In this document: positions 15,424 through 24,892 of the stretch, piece after piece
How the letters are laid out: the number at the start of each line of letters is the position of its first letter
Position numbering within the stretch: the first letter of the stretch is position 1
Assembly (NCBI GenBank): GCA_023475345.1
Contig: JAMCWD010000035.1
Span: 33,101-97,100, forward strand
DNA length: 64,000 bases
Origin: Chloroflexota bacterium
Lineage (GTDB): Bacteria; Vulcanimicrobiota; JAMCWD01
Direction of reading: 5' to 3'
Position numbers and translations under genes: made by a program
The notes under the pieces: model-generated
Database searches by the model: none
What the model was told of the DNA's origin: nothing
What the model saw: only the letters and a program-made list of their open reading frames with translations

Positions 15424-17214
15424 ATGTTGAAATGTTTCAAAACCTGTGTTGTCCTGGTAATTTTTGCATTGATTATATTTATACTTGTGCCCGGTTGTGG
15501 CGGCGGCGGAGGAGGAGGGGGCGGCGGCCCGGTTCCTCCCACCCCTACACTTGAATCTTCACTCACTGTCCCGACAGTGGGCGCTCCTTCGCTTACAGGA
15601 GGCGATCCGGGCGATGTACCTCCTGCGCTGGATCCTGACACGGCAATCGATATCGATATCGCGCCTCCCGCGTTTAAAGACACACAGGGCACCGGCCTGA
15701 CGGTGGGCAATAACACGATATCCTTCCCGTTCGATTCGCTTACTGCAACTACAGGTTTTACCTATGAGCTTCAGTATTATGACGGCGTAACTTACCAGAC
15801 CGTCAACCCCCAAACGAATCCTGAACTTATAGATTGTACCAGGGGATACTGGGCGTTCAACGGCGCCGCTATCCCTGCGCCTTATACGGCCACAGGCCCG
15901 ACTTTCGATAGTGCCCATTCTGTAATCCTTAATGCGGGCTGGAACTTTATAGCGTATCCACGGAGAACGGCACAGTTATTTTCGGCTATCACCGTTACAA
16001 ACCCGTTGAACGGCCAGACCATGCTGATAAACGATGCGGCCACCACATCATCGACACAGGGCAATGCCTGGCTTTATGCCAAGATTTATATCTATCACAG
16101 CAGCAACTGGTACAGGCTCCAGACAAACAGGGCCGATAACGGCTTCGAGCCGTGGGTCGGATATTATATCTATTCCTGGATCCCCGGCTTGACCATCAAT
16201 TTTGATCAGCCCATAGTGGATGCAGTTACACCTGCATTCGGTCCCGAAGGTACGACGGTAACGGTTACCGGAAATAATTTCGGAGCCGCCCAGGGGACAG
16301 GCAAGATCGAATTCAACAGTGTTAATGCAACTACCATAACTTCCTGGGTTAACACTCAGATTATCTGTAATATTCCGGCAGGCGCTTCGACAGGGCCTAT
16401 AGTTGTTACGGCAGCCGGCGGCCAGAGCAATGCAGATGTCATCTTCGGCGTGGCTCCCAAAATTGATACATTGAATCCCACAACCGGCTTTGCAGGCAGC
16501 GCCGTAACGGTTCTGGGCGCGAATTTCGGCAGTTCCAGAGGGACGAGTGTCGTCAAATTCAACGGTGTGGATGCGGCTTCTTACACCTCGTGGTCAGATA
16601 CCAGGATTGTGTGTACCGTGCCTCAAAGCTCGACGGGCGCCGTAACCGTTACCACTCAATACGGGACCAGCAACACCGATAAGATATTTACGGTACTTCC
16701 CTCGATTAGCACGATAAGCCCGACGTCAGGGCCTATAGGCACAAACGTTACCATAAGCGGCTGGAATTTCGGAGCGTTACGTGGAACGAGCAAGGTTGAA
16801 TTCAACGGGACAGAGGCATCGGCTTATGTTTCATGGATGAATACGCGCATTATCTGTACCGTTGACACCGGGACGACGACAGGCGCTGTGGCGGTTACTA
16901 CAGGGGATGGCACAAGCAACATCGATAAGATCTTTACGATTGCCGATCCTCCCGTCCTGCCTCCGTCGGTGGATGCGGTAAGCCCGAACGCGGGCAATAT
17001 CGGGCTTTTGGTTACTATAACCGGGCTTAATTTCGGCAGCCCACAGGGCACCGGTATCGTAACATTTAACGGCACCAACGCAGGCGCGGCAAATTCATGG
17101 ACGGATACCCAGATAAAAATCCAGGTTCCGGCAGGGGCTTCCACCGGGCCTGTGGTTGTCAACGCCAGGGGGCTTAACAGCAACAATGATGTTAATTTTA
17201 CGGTCGTGCCCTAA
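15424..17214 (+). CDS. IPT/TIG-repeat surface lipoprotein A
   Basis: Lipoprotein of 596 residues. The signal peptide ends in lipobox LVPGC, followed by a run of about ten Gly. Residues ~90-255 form a domain shared with the next gene, with GWNFIAYPRR and an aromatic WVGYYIYSW stretch. Four IPT/TIG immunoglobulin-like repeats of about 80 residues then fill the rest, each opening P.ID.l.P..G and carrying G.NFG...GT...FNG..A. Expected to be exposed on the cell surface as an adhesin or scaffold. It is probably a duplicate of the following gene, which has the same N-terminal domain but a different C-terminal half. Confidence 0.85.
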   Translation: MLKCFKTCVVLVIFALIIFILVPGCGGGGGGGGGGPVPPTPTLESSLTVPTVGAPSLTGGDPGDVPPALDPDTAIDIDIAPPAFKDTQGTGLTVGNNTISFPFDSLTATTGFTYELQYYDGVTYQTVNPQTNPELIDCTRGYWAFNGAAIPAPYTATGPTFDSAHSVILNAGWNFIAYPRRTAQLFSAITVTNPLNGQTMLINDAATTSSTQGNAWLYAKIYIYHSSNWYRLQTNRADNGFEPWVGYYIYSWIPGLTINFDQPIVDAVTPAFGPEGTTVTVTGNNFGAAQGTGKIEFNSVNATTITSWVNTQIICNIPAGASTGPIVVTAAGGQSNADVIFGVAPKIDTLNPTTGFAGSAVTVLGANFGSSRGTSVVKFNGVDAASYTSWSDTRIVCTVPQSSTGAVTVTTQYGTSNTDKIFTVLPSISTISPTSGPIGTNVTISGWNFGALRGTSKVEFNGTEASAYVSWMNTRIICTVDTGTTTGAVAVTTGDGTSNIDKIFTIADPPVLPPSVDAVSPNAGNIGLLVTITGLNFGSPQGTGIVTFNGTNAGAANSWTDTQIKIQVPAGASTGPVVVNARGLNSNNDVNFTVVP

Positions 17215-17271
17215 CTTCAGGTAATGTCTTGGAAATTAATTAATGAATGGAAAAAATGGAGGAATAATAAA

Positions 17272-20200
17272 ATGAAGAAATGGAATTGGTTAAGCCTGGT
17301 TCTCGTTCTGGCGCTTATTTCAGGACTGGTTCTGGTTTCAGGCTGCGGCTCGAACAGCGGGGGCGTGGGGCTGCTGGGTTCAAGCAGCAACGGGGAAACG
17401 ACCTTTACCAAGTCGCCGCCGATGCCGCCCGAAGCTGTTGCACTGGATCGTTCAAGCAATAAGGGCGAGCCTCTGCCGAAGCTTGATCCCGATAATGTTC
17501 CGGACGGCCCGATTATTCCTCCGGGGGAAGAAAATACCACCAGGGACACACAAAACCATGCCTTTGCCGCCGGGTGGAACAGCATGTCTTTCCCGTTCGA
17601 CACTCCGCTCACTTCCACAACAGGCTTCACCTATTACCTGTATCATTGGAACCTGGGTACGGAGACATACAACCTTATAGATCCTGCCAATGTCGGCGCA
17701 ATCGACTGCGCTGACGGTTTCTGGACGTATTCGGATGCAGGATCAAACGTGCAGGCTCAGGGCGCGAATTTCGAAAATACAACACAGGTAACGCTCAATG
17801 CAGGATGGAATTTCTTCGCTTTCCCTTTAAGAAGCAATGTAACATTCGATAAGCTTTCGATGACATACCTGGGTGAGACGAAATCGCTGGGCAATGCCGC
17901 ATCGTTTCAAACCTCCCCGAGCAGCGCATGGGCATATGCAAGGATCTATTATTATGACAACGGCGGCTGGTACCAGTTGAAATGCGACAACGGCGCCAAT
18001 AGTCTCCAGACATGGCACGGGTACTGGATCTTCAGTTGGCATAACAATGTGACGCTTAATTTCAGACAGCCGGTGGTTTCGTCGGTATCGCCGACTACCG
18101 GTACGCCTCTGCTTCCTGTAACGGTACTCGGACAGAATTTCGGCAACGTACAGGGCACCAGCAAGGTCGAGTTCAACGGCACCGATGCAACGACAATATC
18201 GTCGTGGCTTGACAGCATCATTCAATGCGAGGTCCCGATAGGCGCCACGACAGGTCCTGTCCTGGTTACCACTAATTATGGCACGAGCAATGCAGATGTA
18301 ATATTTACCGTTTCCACCCAGACCCATGTCGACAGCGTAACGCCTTCCAGCGGCCCGGTGGGAACCACTGTAACCATTACAGGCTCCAATTTCAACACCA
18401 GCCAGGGAGTAGGCACGGTAACTTTTAATGGCACCGATGCGGGGCTTGCAACCTCCTGGACATATACGCAAATTATTTGCGATGTTCCGGTAGGAGCTTC
18501 AACAGGTCCTGTGGTTGTAACTACAACAAACGGCGTCAGCAATAGTGACAAGACATTCACAGTAACCACACCTCCACCGACACCGCCTTCTGTCGATACG
18601 GTAACCCCGAATTCCGGCCCTACAGGCACGACGGTAACGATTGACGGCAACCTTTTCGGAGTGACCCAGGTGGGAGGAAGCACCATCGCATTCAACGGCA
18701 CCGATGCAGGCGTTGCTACCTCCTGGAGCGATACTGAGATAGTATGCGATGTACCGGTCGGAGCGACCACCGGCGAGGTGGTCGTTACCGTCGGAGGACA
18801 GGCAAGCAGCAATGGCCCGACATTCACCGTAACAAATCCCGCAACCTATGACATTTCGGGAACTGTTAAAGAAATCAGTGGGACGGCGATCCAGAGCGCG
18901 ACCGTAACCGTCGTCGGCACGGGTTTAAGCGATGATACGGATGTCAACGGAGCTTTCGCCGTCAACAATGTCCCCGCAGGTGACAGGCTGATACGCGTCA
19001 CAAAGGCAAATTATACTCCGACCAGGATTTACGGCAATGTCTCCGGGGATATAACCGGGTTGGATCTGCCGCTGGTGCAGAATGCTGCATTCGATACTTA
19101 TCACCCCACCGGCGGTTCCACCATGATATTGACGAAGGCCCAGAGGCATATCAATGGAGATGCGCTTAGCAATTGCTTTATCGATCTGAGCGCTCCTGCG
19201 ACATATACCGACAGGGGCGAATTCCCCGGCTCGAATACCTGTATCGACTGGCTGAATACCGACAGGACATATAAGACAGGCTATACTATTTTCTACGGTG
19301 TTGCCGACGGTGGGTCGGATGTGTCATATACTGTAACCAAGGCAACAGGTTATACTTTCACGGCCTGCACTGTATCGAGAACCGGTCTTACAAACGGTGA
19401 GATAGTATATGATCTGTGCCAGACCACTGCGGCGCCGGCAACATTCACAGTGTCCGGCATGGTAGAGGATATGAGTGGAAGTCCTGTTGCGGGCCTGACA
19501 ATAGAGGTACAGGGAAGCGCAATTTCAGACGTTACCGGGGGGGATGGAACATATACTTTGACCGGTGTTCCTTACGGCAGACAGCTCTTTGTGCTCAATC
19601 GTACAAGTTTCAATGCAACATATCCCAAAATAAATCAATACAAATTTGTATCGGAGAATGTTGCTGGATATGACTGGGGCATTCCAACTGTTGCTCAAAT
19701 TAACTTGATGGTTCAAAACGGCACTCCTGCCCATCCCGAATATTCGTATGATCCGACCAGCACTACCAAGGGCTATGCCATATGCAGCGGGAATCGCCAG
19801 GAACCGGATGGAGATGAAATGCAGATAGGATATGTCGTAACGGATCTGACGGGGACATGGACTGACAAGGGATATATGAAGGATGATGGAACAAGCGCAT
19901 GTCAGTGGACAGCCACTTACAGCTATGCGAATGATAATTCAATGAGATTGTTCTACCGGGCCGATCCCGGAACATATACTCTGACCGTTGGTCCTTCAAC
20001 ATATTATCCTAACTGGCAGTTTGAATCAGGAGTTACAGGAGAGGTATTTGCAGGTGAAATTACCCAGATTGAAGCCGATACAATAAACTTCCCCGCATAT
20101 ACCGTATCCGGAACGCTTGCCGATTACGGCGGAACTCTTCTTAGCGGCGTGGACATCACTGCAAACAGAAATTATTACAGCAGTGTCAATTCCCTCTACA

Positions 20201-20721
20201 ACGTTACAACAGGCGGTGACGGCTCATTCTCTCTCACAGTCCCGTCAGGAACCTGGGGCCGCAGTCTGTACTTTAACCCGGGAGGCAGCTATAAGCAGAC
20301 CAGCGTCTGTTTTTCCAATCTGACATTAAGAGGCAATTTGACAGGCGTCCAGCTTCCCGCTTTTACTGCTGCACAGTATAATACGCTGACCGGCGGAGGC
20401 GCCCATTCCTGGGATGCTTCAAAGGCCGCTGTTTTCGCAAAATACTTTGATGAAAACGGCCAGCCTGCATCAGGTGTAACCTCGGACAGCAATCCTGCGT
20501 TTACGCACGGATACTGGAACCCGGCAGGTAACTTGATTAATTGGGGAGTAACCACCACTTATGCCGGTTCGGGGGTTGTATTGTTTGAAAAGGTTACCGC
20601 GCCTATCTTTTCTTTCGAAATCACCGGTACGGCCGGGGCGACCAGTTATGAAAGCATATGGGCCGGCACACAGGCCGACCAGATCCTTTTCCAGACGAGC
20701 GCTAAATATTACCATCCGTAA
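17272..20721 (+). CDS. IPT/TIG plus carboxypeptidase-regulatory-like repeat lipoprotein B
   Basis: Lipoprotein of 1149 residues. ATG 17272 is chosen over an ATG 48 bases upstream because GGAGGAAT lies about six bases before it and the signal peptide (KKWNWLSLVLVLALISG, lipobox LVSGC) starts cleanly there. The N-terminal domain (GWNSMSFPFD, GWNFFAFPLR, WHGYWIFSW) parallels lipoprotein A. Three IPT/TIG repeats follow, then three carboxypeptidase-regulatory-like beta domains (YDISGTVKEISG, FTVSGMVEDMSG, YTVSGTLADYGG) separated by unassigned beta-rich segments. It is probably a long surface stalk. A strong terminator follows. Confidence 0.85.
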   Translation: MKKWNWLSLVLVLALISGLVLVSGCGSNSGGVGLLGSSSNGETTFTKSPPMPPEAVALDRSSNKGEPLPKLDPDNVPDGPIIPPGEENTTRDTQNHAFAAGWNSMSFPFDTPLTSTTGFTYYLYHWNLGTETYNLIDPANVGAIDCADGFWTYSDAGSNVQAQGANFENTTQVTLNAGWNFFAFPLRSNVTFDKLSMTYLGETKSLGNAASFQTSPSSAWAYARIYYYDNGGWYQLKCDNGANSLQTWHGYWIFSWHNNVTLNFRQPVVSSVSPTTGTPLLPVTVLGQNFGNVQGTSKVEFNGTDATTISSWLDSIIQCEVPIGATTGPVLVTTNYGTSNADVIFTVSTQTHVDSVTPSSGPVGTTVTITGSNFNTSQGVGTVTFNGTDAGLATSWTYTQIICDVPVGASTGPVVVTTTNGVSNSDKTFTVTTPPPTPPSVDTVTPNSGPTGTTVTIDGNLFGVTQVGGSTIAFNGTDAGVATSWSDTEIVCDVPVGATTGEVVVTVGGQASSNGPTFTVTNPATYDISGTVKEISGTAIQSATVTVVGTGLSDDTDVNGAFAVNNVPAGDRLIRVTKANYTPTRIYGNVSGDITGLDLPLVQNAAFDTYHPTGGSTMILTKAQRHINGDALSNCFIDLSAPATYTDRGEFPGSNTCIDWLNTDRTYKTGYTIFYGVADGGSDVSYTVTKATGYTFTACTVSRTGLTNGEIVYDLCQTTAAPATFTVSGMVEDMSGSPVAGLTIEVQGSAISDVTGGDGTYTLTGVPYGRQLFVLNRTSFNATYPKINQYKFVSENVAGYDWGIPTVAQINLMVQNGTPAHPEYSYDPTSTTKGYAICSGNRQEPDGDEMQIGYVVTDLTGTWTDKGYMKDDGTSACQWTATYSYANDNSMRLFYRADPGTYTLTVGPSTYYPNWQFESGVTGEVFAGEITQIEADTINFPAYTVSGTLADYGGTLLSGVDITANRNYYSSVNSLYNVTTGGDGSFSLTVPSGTWGRSLYFNPGGSYKQTSVCFSNLTLRGNLTGVQLPAFTAAQYNTLTGGGAHSWDASKAAVFAKYFDENGQPASGVTSDSNPAFTHGYWNPAGNLINWGVTTTYAGSGVVLFEKVTAPIFSFEITGTAGATSYESIWAGTQADQILFQTSAKYYHP

Positions 20722-20780
20722 ATAGTCCCGATTGTCCGGCATCAAAGATAAGGAGCAGGCCGGACGAAAATGGAATCACC

Positions 20781-20811
20781 GGAGCCCGGTTTAGCCGGGC
20801 TCCTTTTTTTT
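20781..20811 (+). terminator. Rho-independent terminator
   Basis: The perfect nine-base stem GGAGCCCGG/CCGGGCTCC has a five-base loop and a run of eight T. It ends transcription of the lipoprotein pair, 60 bases past the second stop. Confidence 0.92.
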
Positions 20812-20866
20812 GCGGGCATAACATAGGCAGGACAAATCGGCAGCCCTTTAATTTAAGCTCCTGCTT

Positions 20867-20875
20867 TGTTATAAT
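20867..20875 (+). promoter_or_regulatory. Candidate extended -10 promoter (TG-T-TATAAT)
   Basis: TGTTATAAT lies 36 bases before the next ATG and just after the terminator. The -35 position holds TTTAAT. Confidence 0.5.
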
Positions 20876-20910
20876 CTTCCTGTTAAAGTAGAAAGGCAAA
20901 GTAAACGGGC

Positions 20911-21363
20911 ATGGCAAAAAGAATAATAATCGTTATCGTATCGATGCTGCTTATAGCTTCGCTGGGAGTTGTTTCTCTGTTGTATTTGAGAGGATATTCT
21001 CTCCGCTGGGGCAGGCCGATACCTGTCAAGTATATCAGCATAACCGGGCGCGTCCCGGTTTTTGAAGATACCCAGGACGGCCCAAACCGCAATACGATAA
21101 TTTCTTATCTTGAAAAAGGAACTTCGACGGAGGTCATTGTCGGGTATAAATTCAAACAGGCTCTTCCCATGTTTAAGGTACGGCTTCCCGACGGCAGGAT
21201 GGGGTGGATATCATATAATGCCTTCGTCGTGGCTTACGGGCCGAATGAAGTGAGCAGCTTGGCGGAAATACAAAAGACAGCCTCCGCCCCGCATCTCCAG
21301 GAGCAGGAGTTGAATGAAGACACCCTCAGGGAAGAGATAAACGAAACCGTCAATGGCAGGTAA
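20911..21363 (+). CDS. Membrane-anchored SH3-like domain protein
   Basis: Protein of 150 residues: one N-terminal membrane anchor (residues 4-26), then a small beta domain resembling bacterial SH3 (GRVPVFEDTQ...IISYLEKGTSTEVI...FKVRLPDGRMGWISYNAFV), and a charged helical tail. SH3-like domains of this type often bind cell-wall peptides. It stands alone between a terminator and a convergent gene, with its own promoter candidate. Function not known. Confidence 0.6.
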   Translation: MAKRIIIVIVSMLLIASLGVVSLLYLRGYSLRWGRPIPVKYISITGRVPVFEDTQDGPNRNTIISYLEKGTSTEVIVGYKFKQALPMFKVRLPDGRMGWISYNAFVVAYGPNEVSSLAEIQKTASAPHLQEQELNEDTLREEINETVNGR

Positions 21364-21387
21364 AGATCAGGCCCGGCTCCCGCGTTA

Positions 21388-21750
21388 TTAAATAAGAGGC
21401 AATTCGCCTTTAATCGGGAGACCGAAGACGACGGTCAACAGCATGTAAGTTGAAAGAAAGAGCAGGATCAGTGAGCCTGCAAAGCAGGAAACGGATATAG
21501 TCCACCTTGCGAATCCGCTCTTTTCCGTTTTAATGATATACTGCTTGCCCTTGTAAACCAGTTCTGCGCCCTGGTATAAAAAACCTATGAATAAAAGGCT
21601 CTGGAACAGGAAAGCAAGCCAGTCGGGTATCGCGTCCGTAAAAGAGAACCCGAGGTTGAATTGATAATACAAGAAGCATATATATCCCAGCAAAAGCCCC
21701 AGAACGATAAGCAAATATACCGTAATTATAAAAAGCCGGGAAATTTTCAT
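21388..21750 (-). CDS. Hypothetical membrane protein, three spans
   Basis: Protein of 120 residues not recognised by family. Three membrane spans are visible (about residues 5-30, 45-62 and 82-110), with a positively charged loop KGKQYIIKTEKSG between the second and third. ATG follows CGGAGG. A TATAAT-like sequence (minus strand, 21780-21785) lies about 30 bases upstream. Orientation is convergent with the SH3-like gene. Confidence 0.55.
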   Translation of the reverse strand: MKISRLFIITVYLLIVLGLLLGYICFLYYQFNLGFSFTDAIPDWLAFLFQSLLFIGFLYQGAELVYKGKQYIIKTEKSGFARWTISVSCFAGSLILLFLSTYMLLTVVFGLPIKGELPLI

Positions 21751-21843
21751 TAAGCCTCCGAAAAGGTAACGCTATAATGATTATACCCATTTTAAAGGGA
21801 TTTATCCATCTCAACGGTGTCCAATGAGTAAGCGAAGTGTGCA

Positions 21844-21866
21844 CATTTTTATCGGACGGCGCAGTA
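21844..21866 (+). repeat. Recurrent TTTTTATCGGACGG motif, copy 1
   Basis: ATTTTTATCGGACGGCGCAGTA resembles the right inverted repeat of the unit at 11235-11738 (ATTTTTATTGGACAGTA) and nearly repeats at 61931-61947. It may be an end of a degraded mobile element; GTGTCCAATG lies 25 bases upstream. Confidence 0.35.
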
Positions 21867-21894
21867 TCTATCTAATATGAGCAGGGATGATTCT

Positions 21895-23091
21895 TTATTT
21901 TTTCATAGACCCATGGCGGCCTACGGTCAGGCTGCCCAGCAGTTTCCCGTCCCTGTCTTTTAAATTGGTTGAATACCATATAATTTTTTTCTTGTCGCCG
22001 TTCTCCGACTGGATTTCCGTTTCGAAATCCTGGACAGAATTGCCTGACAGAATGTCCATCATCTTTGAAAATATTTTGTCCCGGTATTCCGGGTCGGGAT
22101 ATAAGAGATCCCATATCTTTTTATCACCTATGACATGGCCTGCACTGTAGCCGCTTATTTCCTCTGCGGATTTATTCCAGAAGGTTATATTCCCTTCGGG
22201 GTCAATGAGATTTATCCATAAATTTGCGCTGTCCAGGACGTTTTCGAGGAAAATATTGCGTTTTTTCAATTCGTCCTCAAGTTTGACTTTGTGTGTAATA
22301 TCCTGGAAGACGATCCCAACAAGACTGCCTTCTGCGGGGAAAACCCTGAGATGGAAATAACCTTGTTTGTGGCTATTTTTATAATGCAGGCTTTCGATCT
22401 CGTAAGTTATCCCCGTAATCGAAACCTGGCGGATGATTTCGGTCAATCCCTGCTTATCTGAGCCGGGCCAGATAACATCGTGGTTTCTGCCTGTTGCATC
22501 ATTTGAATTTATGCCCAATAGCCGCTCCGCTTCAGGATTCATACTGATCAGCACGAATCCTTTTGCTTCGGGACGGAGGATACAGATGCCCATAGGCACG
22601 GCATCTATTATTTCGCTCCTGGAAGTCATGCAGCGTTCCAGTTCATTTTCAAGATCCTCTGCTTTTACCTGGAGCGCAATTTCGTTCGTAACGTCATTAA
22701 ATATGACGCCCAGCCTCCCGTTAGGCATGGGGAAAGATTTAATTTTAAATACCTTTCTATCGGAACCTACAACGGGGGCGTAGCCGATCATTTCCCGGGA
22801 AACTTTTTCATGAACAGATTCAAGAAGGGTATCGAGCAAACCGGTTCTCAGGGCATCTGGATACAATTCTTCAAATTTCTTGCCGAGTATGTCAGGGATA
22901 TGCAGTCCTGTAATTTCTTCCGCCATATAATTTGCGCCGTCAATACACAGCATGCCGTCACAATCAAGAGTAAATATGGCGACGCCTATCGGTAAATTAA
23001 TGTATTCGGCAGGAATTTTCCCAAACCGCTTTTCGATTTCCCCGGGTGTCATTTTTTCAACGAGGTCAACTTTTGAGTCCTGAGCGCCCAT
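21895..23091 (-). CDS. Triple-PAS protein without output domain
   Basis: Soluble protein of 398 residues made of three PAS sensor domains, roughly residues 28-150, 160-270 and 275-395. Visible marks are MNPEAERLLGI in the second and ITFWNKSAEEISGYS in the third, with a coiled linker (VKLEDELKKRNIFLENVL). It ends SLTVGRHGSMKK with no kinase, GGDEF or other effector, and the sequence beyond its stop does not continue one. It could pass a signal to a partner protein. It follows the pilus operon and receiver gene by 167 bases on the same strand, so a role in pilus control is plausible but unproven. Confidence 0.8.
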   Translation of the reverse strand: MGAQDSKVDLVEKMTPGEIEKRFGKIPAEYINLPIGVAIFTLDCDGMLCIDGANYMAEEITGLHIPDILGKKFEELYPDALRTGLLDTLLESVHEKVSREMIGYAPVVGSDRKVFKIKSFPMPNGRLGVIFNDVTNEIALQVKAEDLENELERCMTSRSEIIDAVPMGICILRPEAKGFVLISMNPEAERLLGINSNDATGRNHDVIWPGSDKQGLTEIIRQVSITGITYEIESLHYKNSHKQGYFHLRVFPAEGSLVGIVFQDITHKVKLEDELKKRNIFLENVLDSANLWINLIDPEGNITFWNKSAEEISGYSAGHVIGDKKIWDLLYPDPEYRDKIFSKMMDILSGNSVQDFETEIQSENGDKKKIIWYSTNLKDRDGKLLGSLTVGRHGSMKK

Positions 23092-23258
23092 GTTCGGCCT
23101 CCAGCGAGATGGTAAATATTACCCCCCTAATTATTACTAATTTTCTATCTCCGTATTTACTTTCCTTCTTTAACACCGGGTAGCCGCAAAAATTTATTAA
23201 AATAATTCAACCGCAGATAAAACAGATTACCGCACAATCTCTGCAGGATGGAAAAAAA

Positions 23259-23642
23259 TTAGCTGTGTGTCTTTGTGAGAAGCTCTTCGATTGAATCGAG
23301 GAGGTCGTGAACCTGGAAAGGCTTGGCCATAAATTTATCGGCTCCAGCTTTCATGGACTGCTCTTTTATGTCATGTTCCGTTATCGACGAAATAACAAGG
23401 ATCGGTATCTTGCTGTAATAGTCATGAAATTTCAGGAGCCTGGTGACGGCAAGGCCCGAAAGCGACGGGAGGATAATATCGATAACAAGCAGTTCGGGGG
23501 GATCAACCTGAACTCTCCGGTATAATTCCAGCCCATCGAAAAAAAATTCACATTGGTAATTTTCCTGGCTTTCCAGCGCCGCACGCATCAGTTCCGACTG
23601 GAGCGGCTGGTCTTCCGCGACATAAATTCTGTAAGTATTCAT
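23259..23642 (-). CDS. Single-domain response regulator
   Basis: CheY-like receiver of 127 residues with no output domain. The acidic pair is E10/D11 (VAEDQP), the phosphorylation site is Asp55 (VIDIILPSLSG), and the conserved Lys is Lys107 (MAKPFQ); Ser/Thr switch residues are present (ISSIT). It should be functional. It is the last gene after the first pilin set, ten bases downstream of the X-like gene, so it is probably transcribed with the pilus genes and may adjust pilus motors or relay to nearby histidine kinases. Confidence 0.88.
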   Translation of the reverse strand: MNTYRIYVAEDQPLQSELMRAALESQENYQCEFFFDGLELYRRVQVDPPELLVIDIILPSLSGLAVTRLLKFHDYYSKIPILVISSITEHDIKEQSMKAGADKFMAKPFQVHDLLDSIEELLTKTHS

Positions 23643-23652
23643 ATTTTTATTT

Positions 23653-24879
23653 CTACCACCTTGTAATTATTGAGAGGCCGGCGCCTACATTTGCAGTAAT
23701 GGACAGATCCCGATGCAGACTTGCATTCCCGGAAGCGGTAAAAGAATTGCCGACTATAGCGCCGTATAAATCGGAATTGCCGGTCAGCGTTATATCCGCG
23801 TTCGGAGCATAAATGCCGTAATAAGCCAGGGAGTTGCCTGAAGTACGTATTGTATGAGAGGTGGATGTCCCTATAATGGTTAAATTGCTGGGATTCAAAG
23901 TGTTGTTGACAATGCCGTTTCCGGATGTATCCCAATTATTTTTAATATAAATTGTTGCTTTTCCCGATTGTAGTATCAACCTGGAATCGCCTGAAAATTG
24001 GACGGAATTATTGAAGACATAAACCCCGTTCGACAGGTAAACGGTGGTGTTGCCCGATGCACTGAGGCTGTCGTACTGTCCGGGCGGGAGTGTTGTTGTC
24101 GTATTGCCTGAATAGCTTCTATTTCCCAGGCTGCTGCCTGCAGGGGCTTCATAAACCGGTACGGAAACCGGGCTGGTTGAATAAGTTGTATTGCCGGAAA
24201 TGGAAGAATTGCCGGAAGTGCTGATTGAAGACGGCGTTCCTCCCGGGCCTATTTGTGCGTTCCCGTACACCGTAGCATTGCCGGAAAGCGTAACTATATG
24301 GGATCCCCCGGAATTTGTTCCGATGTCTCCTCCCGTCAACTGCTTTGTCTGGTTATAGGTGCCGTTGGCGGAATTCCAACTGTCAATCGTGGCATTGCCT
24401 GAAAGACTTATTGTAGTGGCGACAAATATGGCATGATTAAAAAGGGAAGCGGGGCCTGTAGTTATCATGGCTTCATCGATTCGTTTCCCCTTGCTGTAAA
24501 CTCCGACTGATACGATATGAATCGCCCCGACAGGCACGGTTCTACCGCCATATCCTGTTACGGCGGAAGTCCCGCCGGCATTATTGGTGGAGTAGGGGAC
24601 GGCGGTTTGGGTCTTGTTGAAAGTAATGGTGTAACCGGCCCCTGAATTTGGAAGAATTTTATTATTGAACCCGGCGGTCCAGGTCTTGTCGCGTTTGAAC
24701 TCATAAACGGCATCATCTACGCCGGCCTCCGCCGCCGACAATGCTATCAATGAGTCCTCGAGATGCTGGGCCGAGCCTGATTCCGTCCTGTATAGAGATA
24801 CATATAAAAATCCGAAGAAGAACAATGCGACGATAACCAGAATGGTAAGAACCAGAATATATCCTTTTTTGTTTTGCAT
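23653..24879 (-). CDS. PilX-like pilin protein with repeat (beta-solenoid-like) domain, set 1
   Basis: Protein of 408 residues. It starts NKKGYILVLTILVIVALFF, a class III-type hydrophobic helix lacking Glu5, and continues with the PilX-type helix LIALSAAEAGVDDAVYEFK. From about residue 150 on, short beta repeats centred on SGN recur (LSGNATI, SGNATVYGNAQIGPGG, SGNSSISGN, SGNTTVYL, SGDSRLIL, TGNSDLYGAIVG), suggesting a beta-helix. The same domain occurs in the second set (33.6-34.9 kb), including DSWNSA.GTY and an IGP.G stretch. Likely a minor pilin displaying an adhesive or assembly domain at the pilus tip. Confidence 0.75.
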   Translation of the reverse strand: MQNKKGYILVLTILVIVALFFFGFLYVSLYRTESGSAQHLEDSLIALSAAEAGVDDAVYEFKRDKTWTAGFNNKILPNSGAGYTITFNKTQTAVPYSTNNAGGTSAVTGYGGRTVPVGAIHIVSVGVYSKGKRIDEAMITTGPASLFNHAIFVATTISLSGNATIDSWNSANGTYNQTKQLTGGDIGTNSGGSHIVTLSGNATVYGNAQIGPGGTPSSISTSGNSSISGNTTYSTSPVSVPVYEAPAGSSLGNRSYSGNTTTTLPPGQYDSLSASGNTTVYLSNGVYVFNNSVQFSGDSRLILQSGKATIYIKNNWDTSGNGIVNNTLNPSNLTIIGTSTSHTIRTSGNSLAYYGIYAPNADITLTGNSDLYGAIVGNSFTASGNASLHRDLSITANVGAGLSIITRW

Positions 24880-24892
24880 AGCCTCTCCCTCC

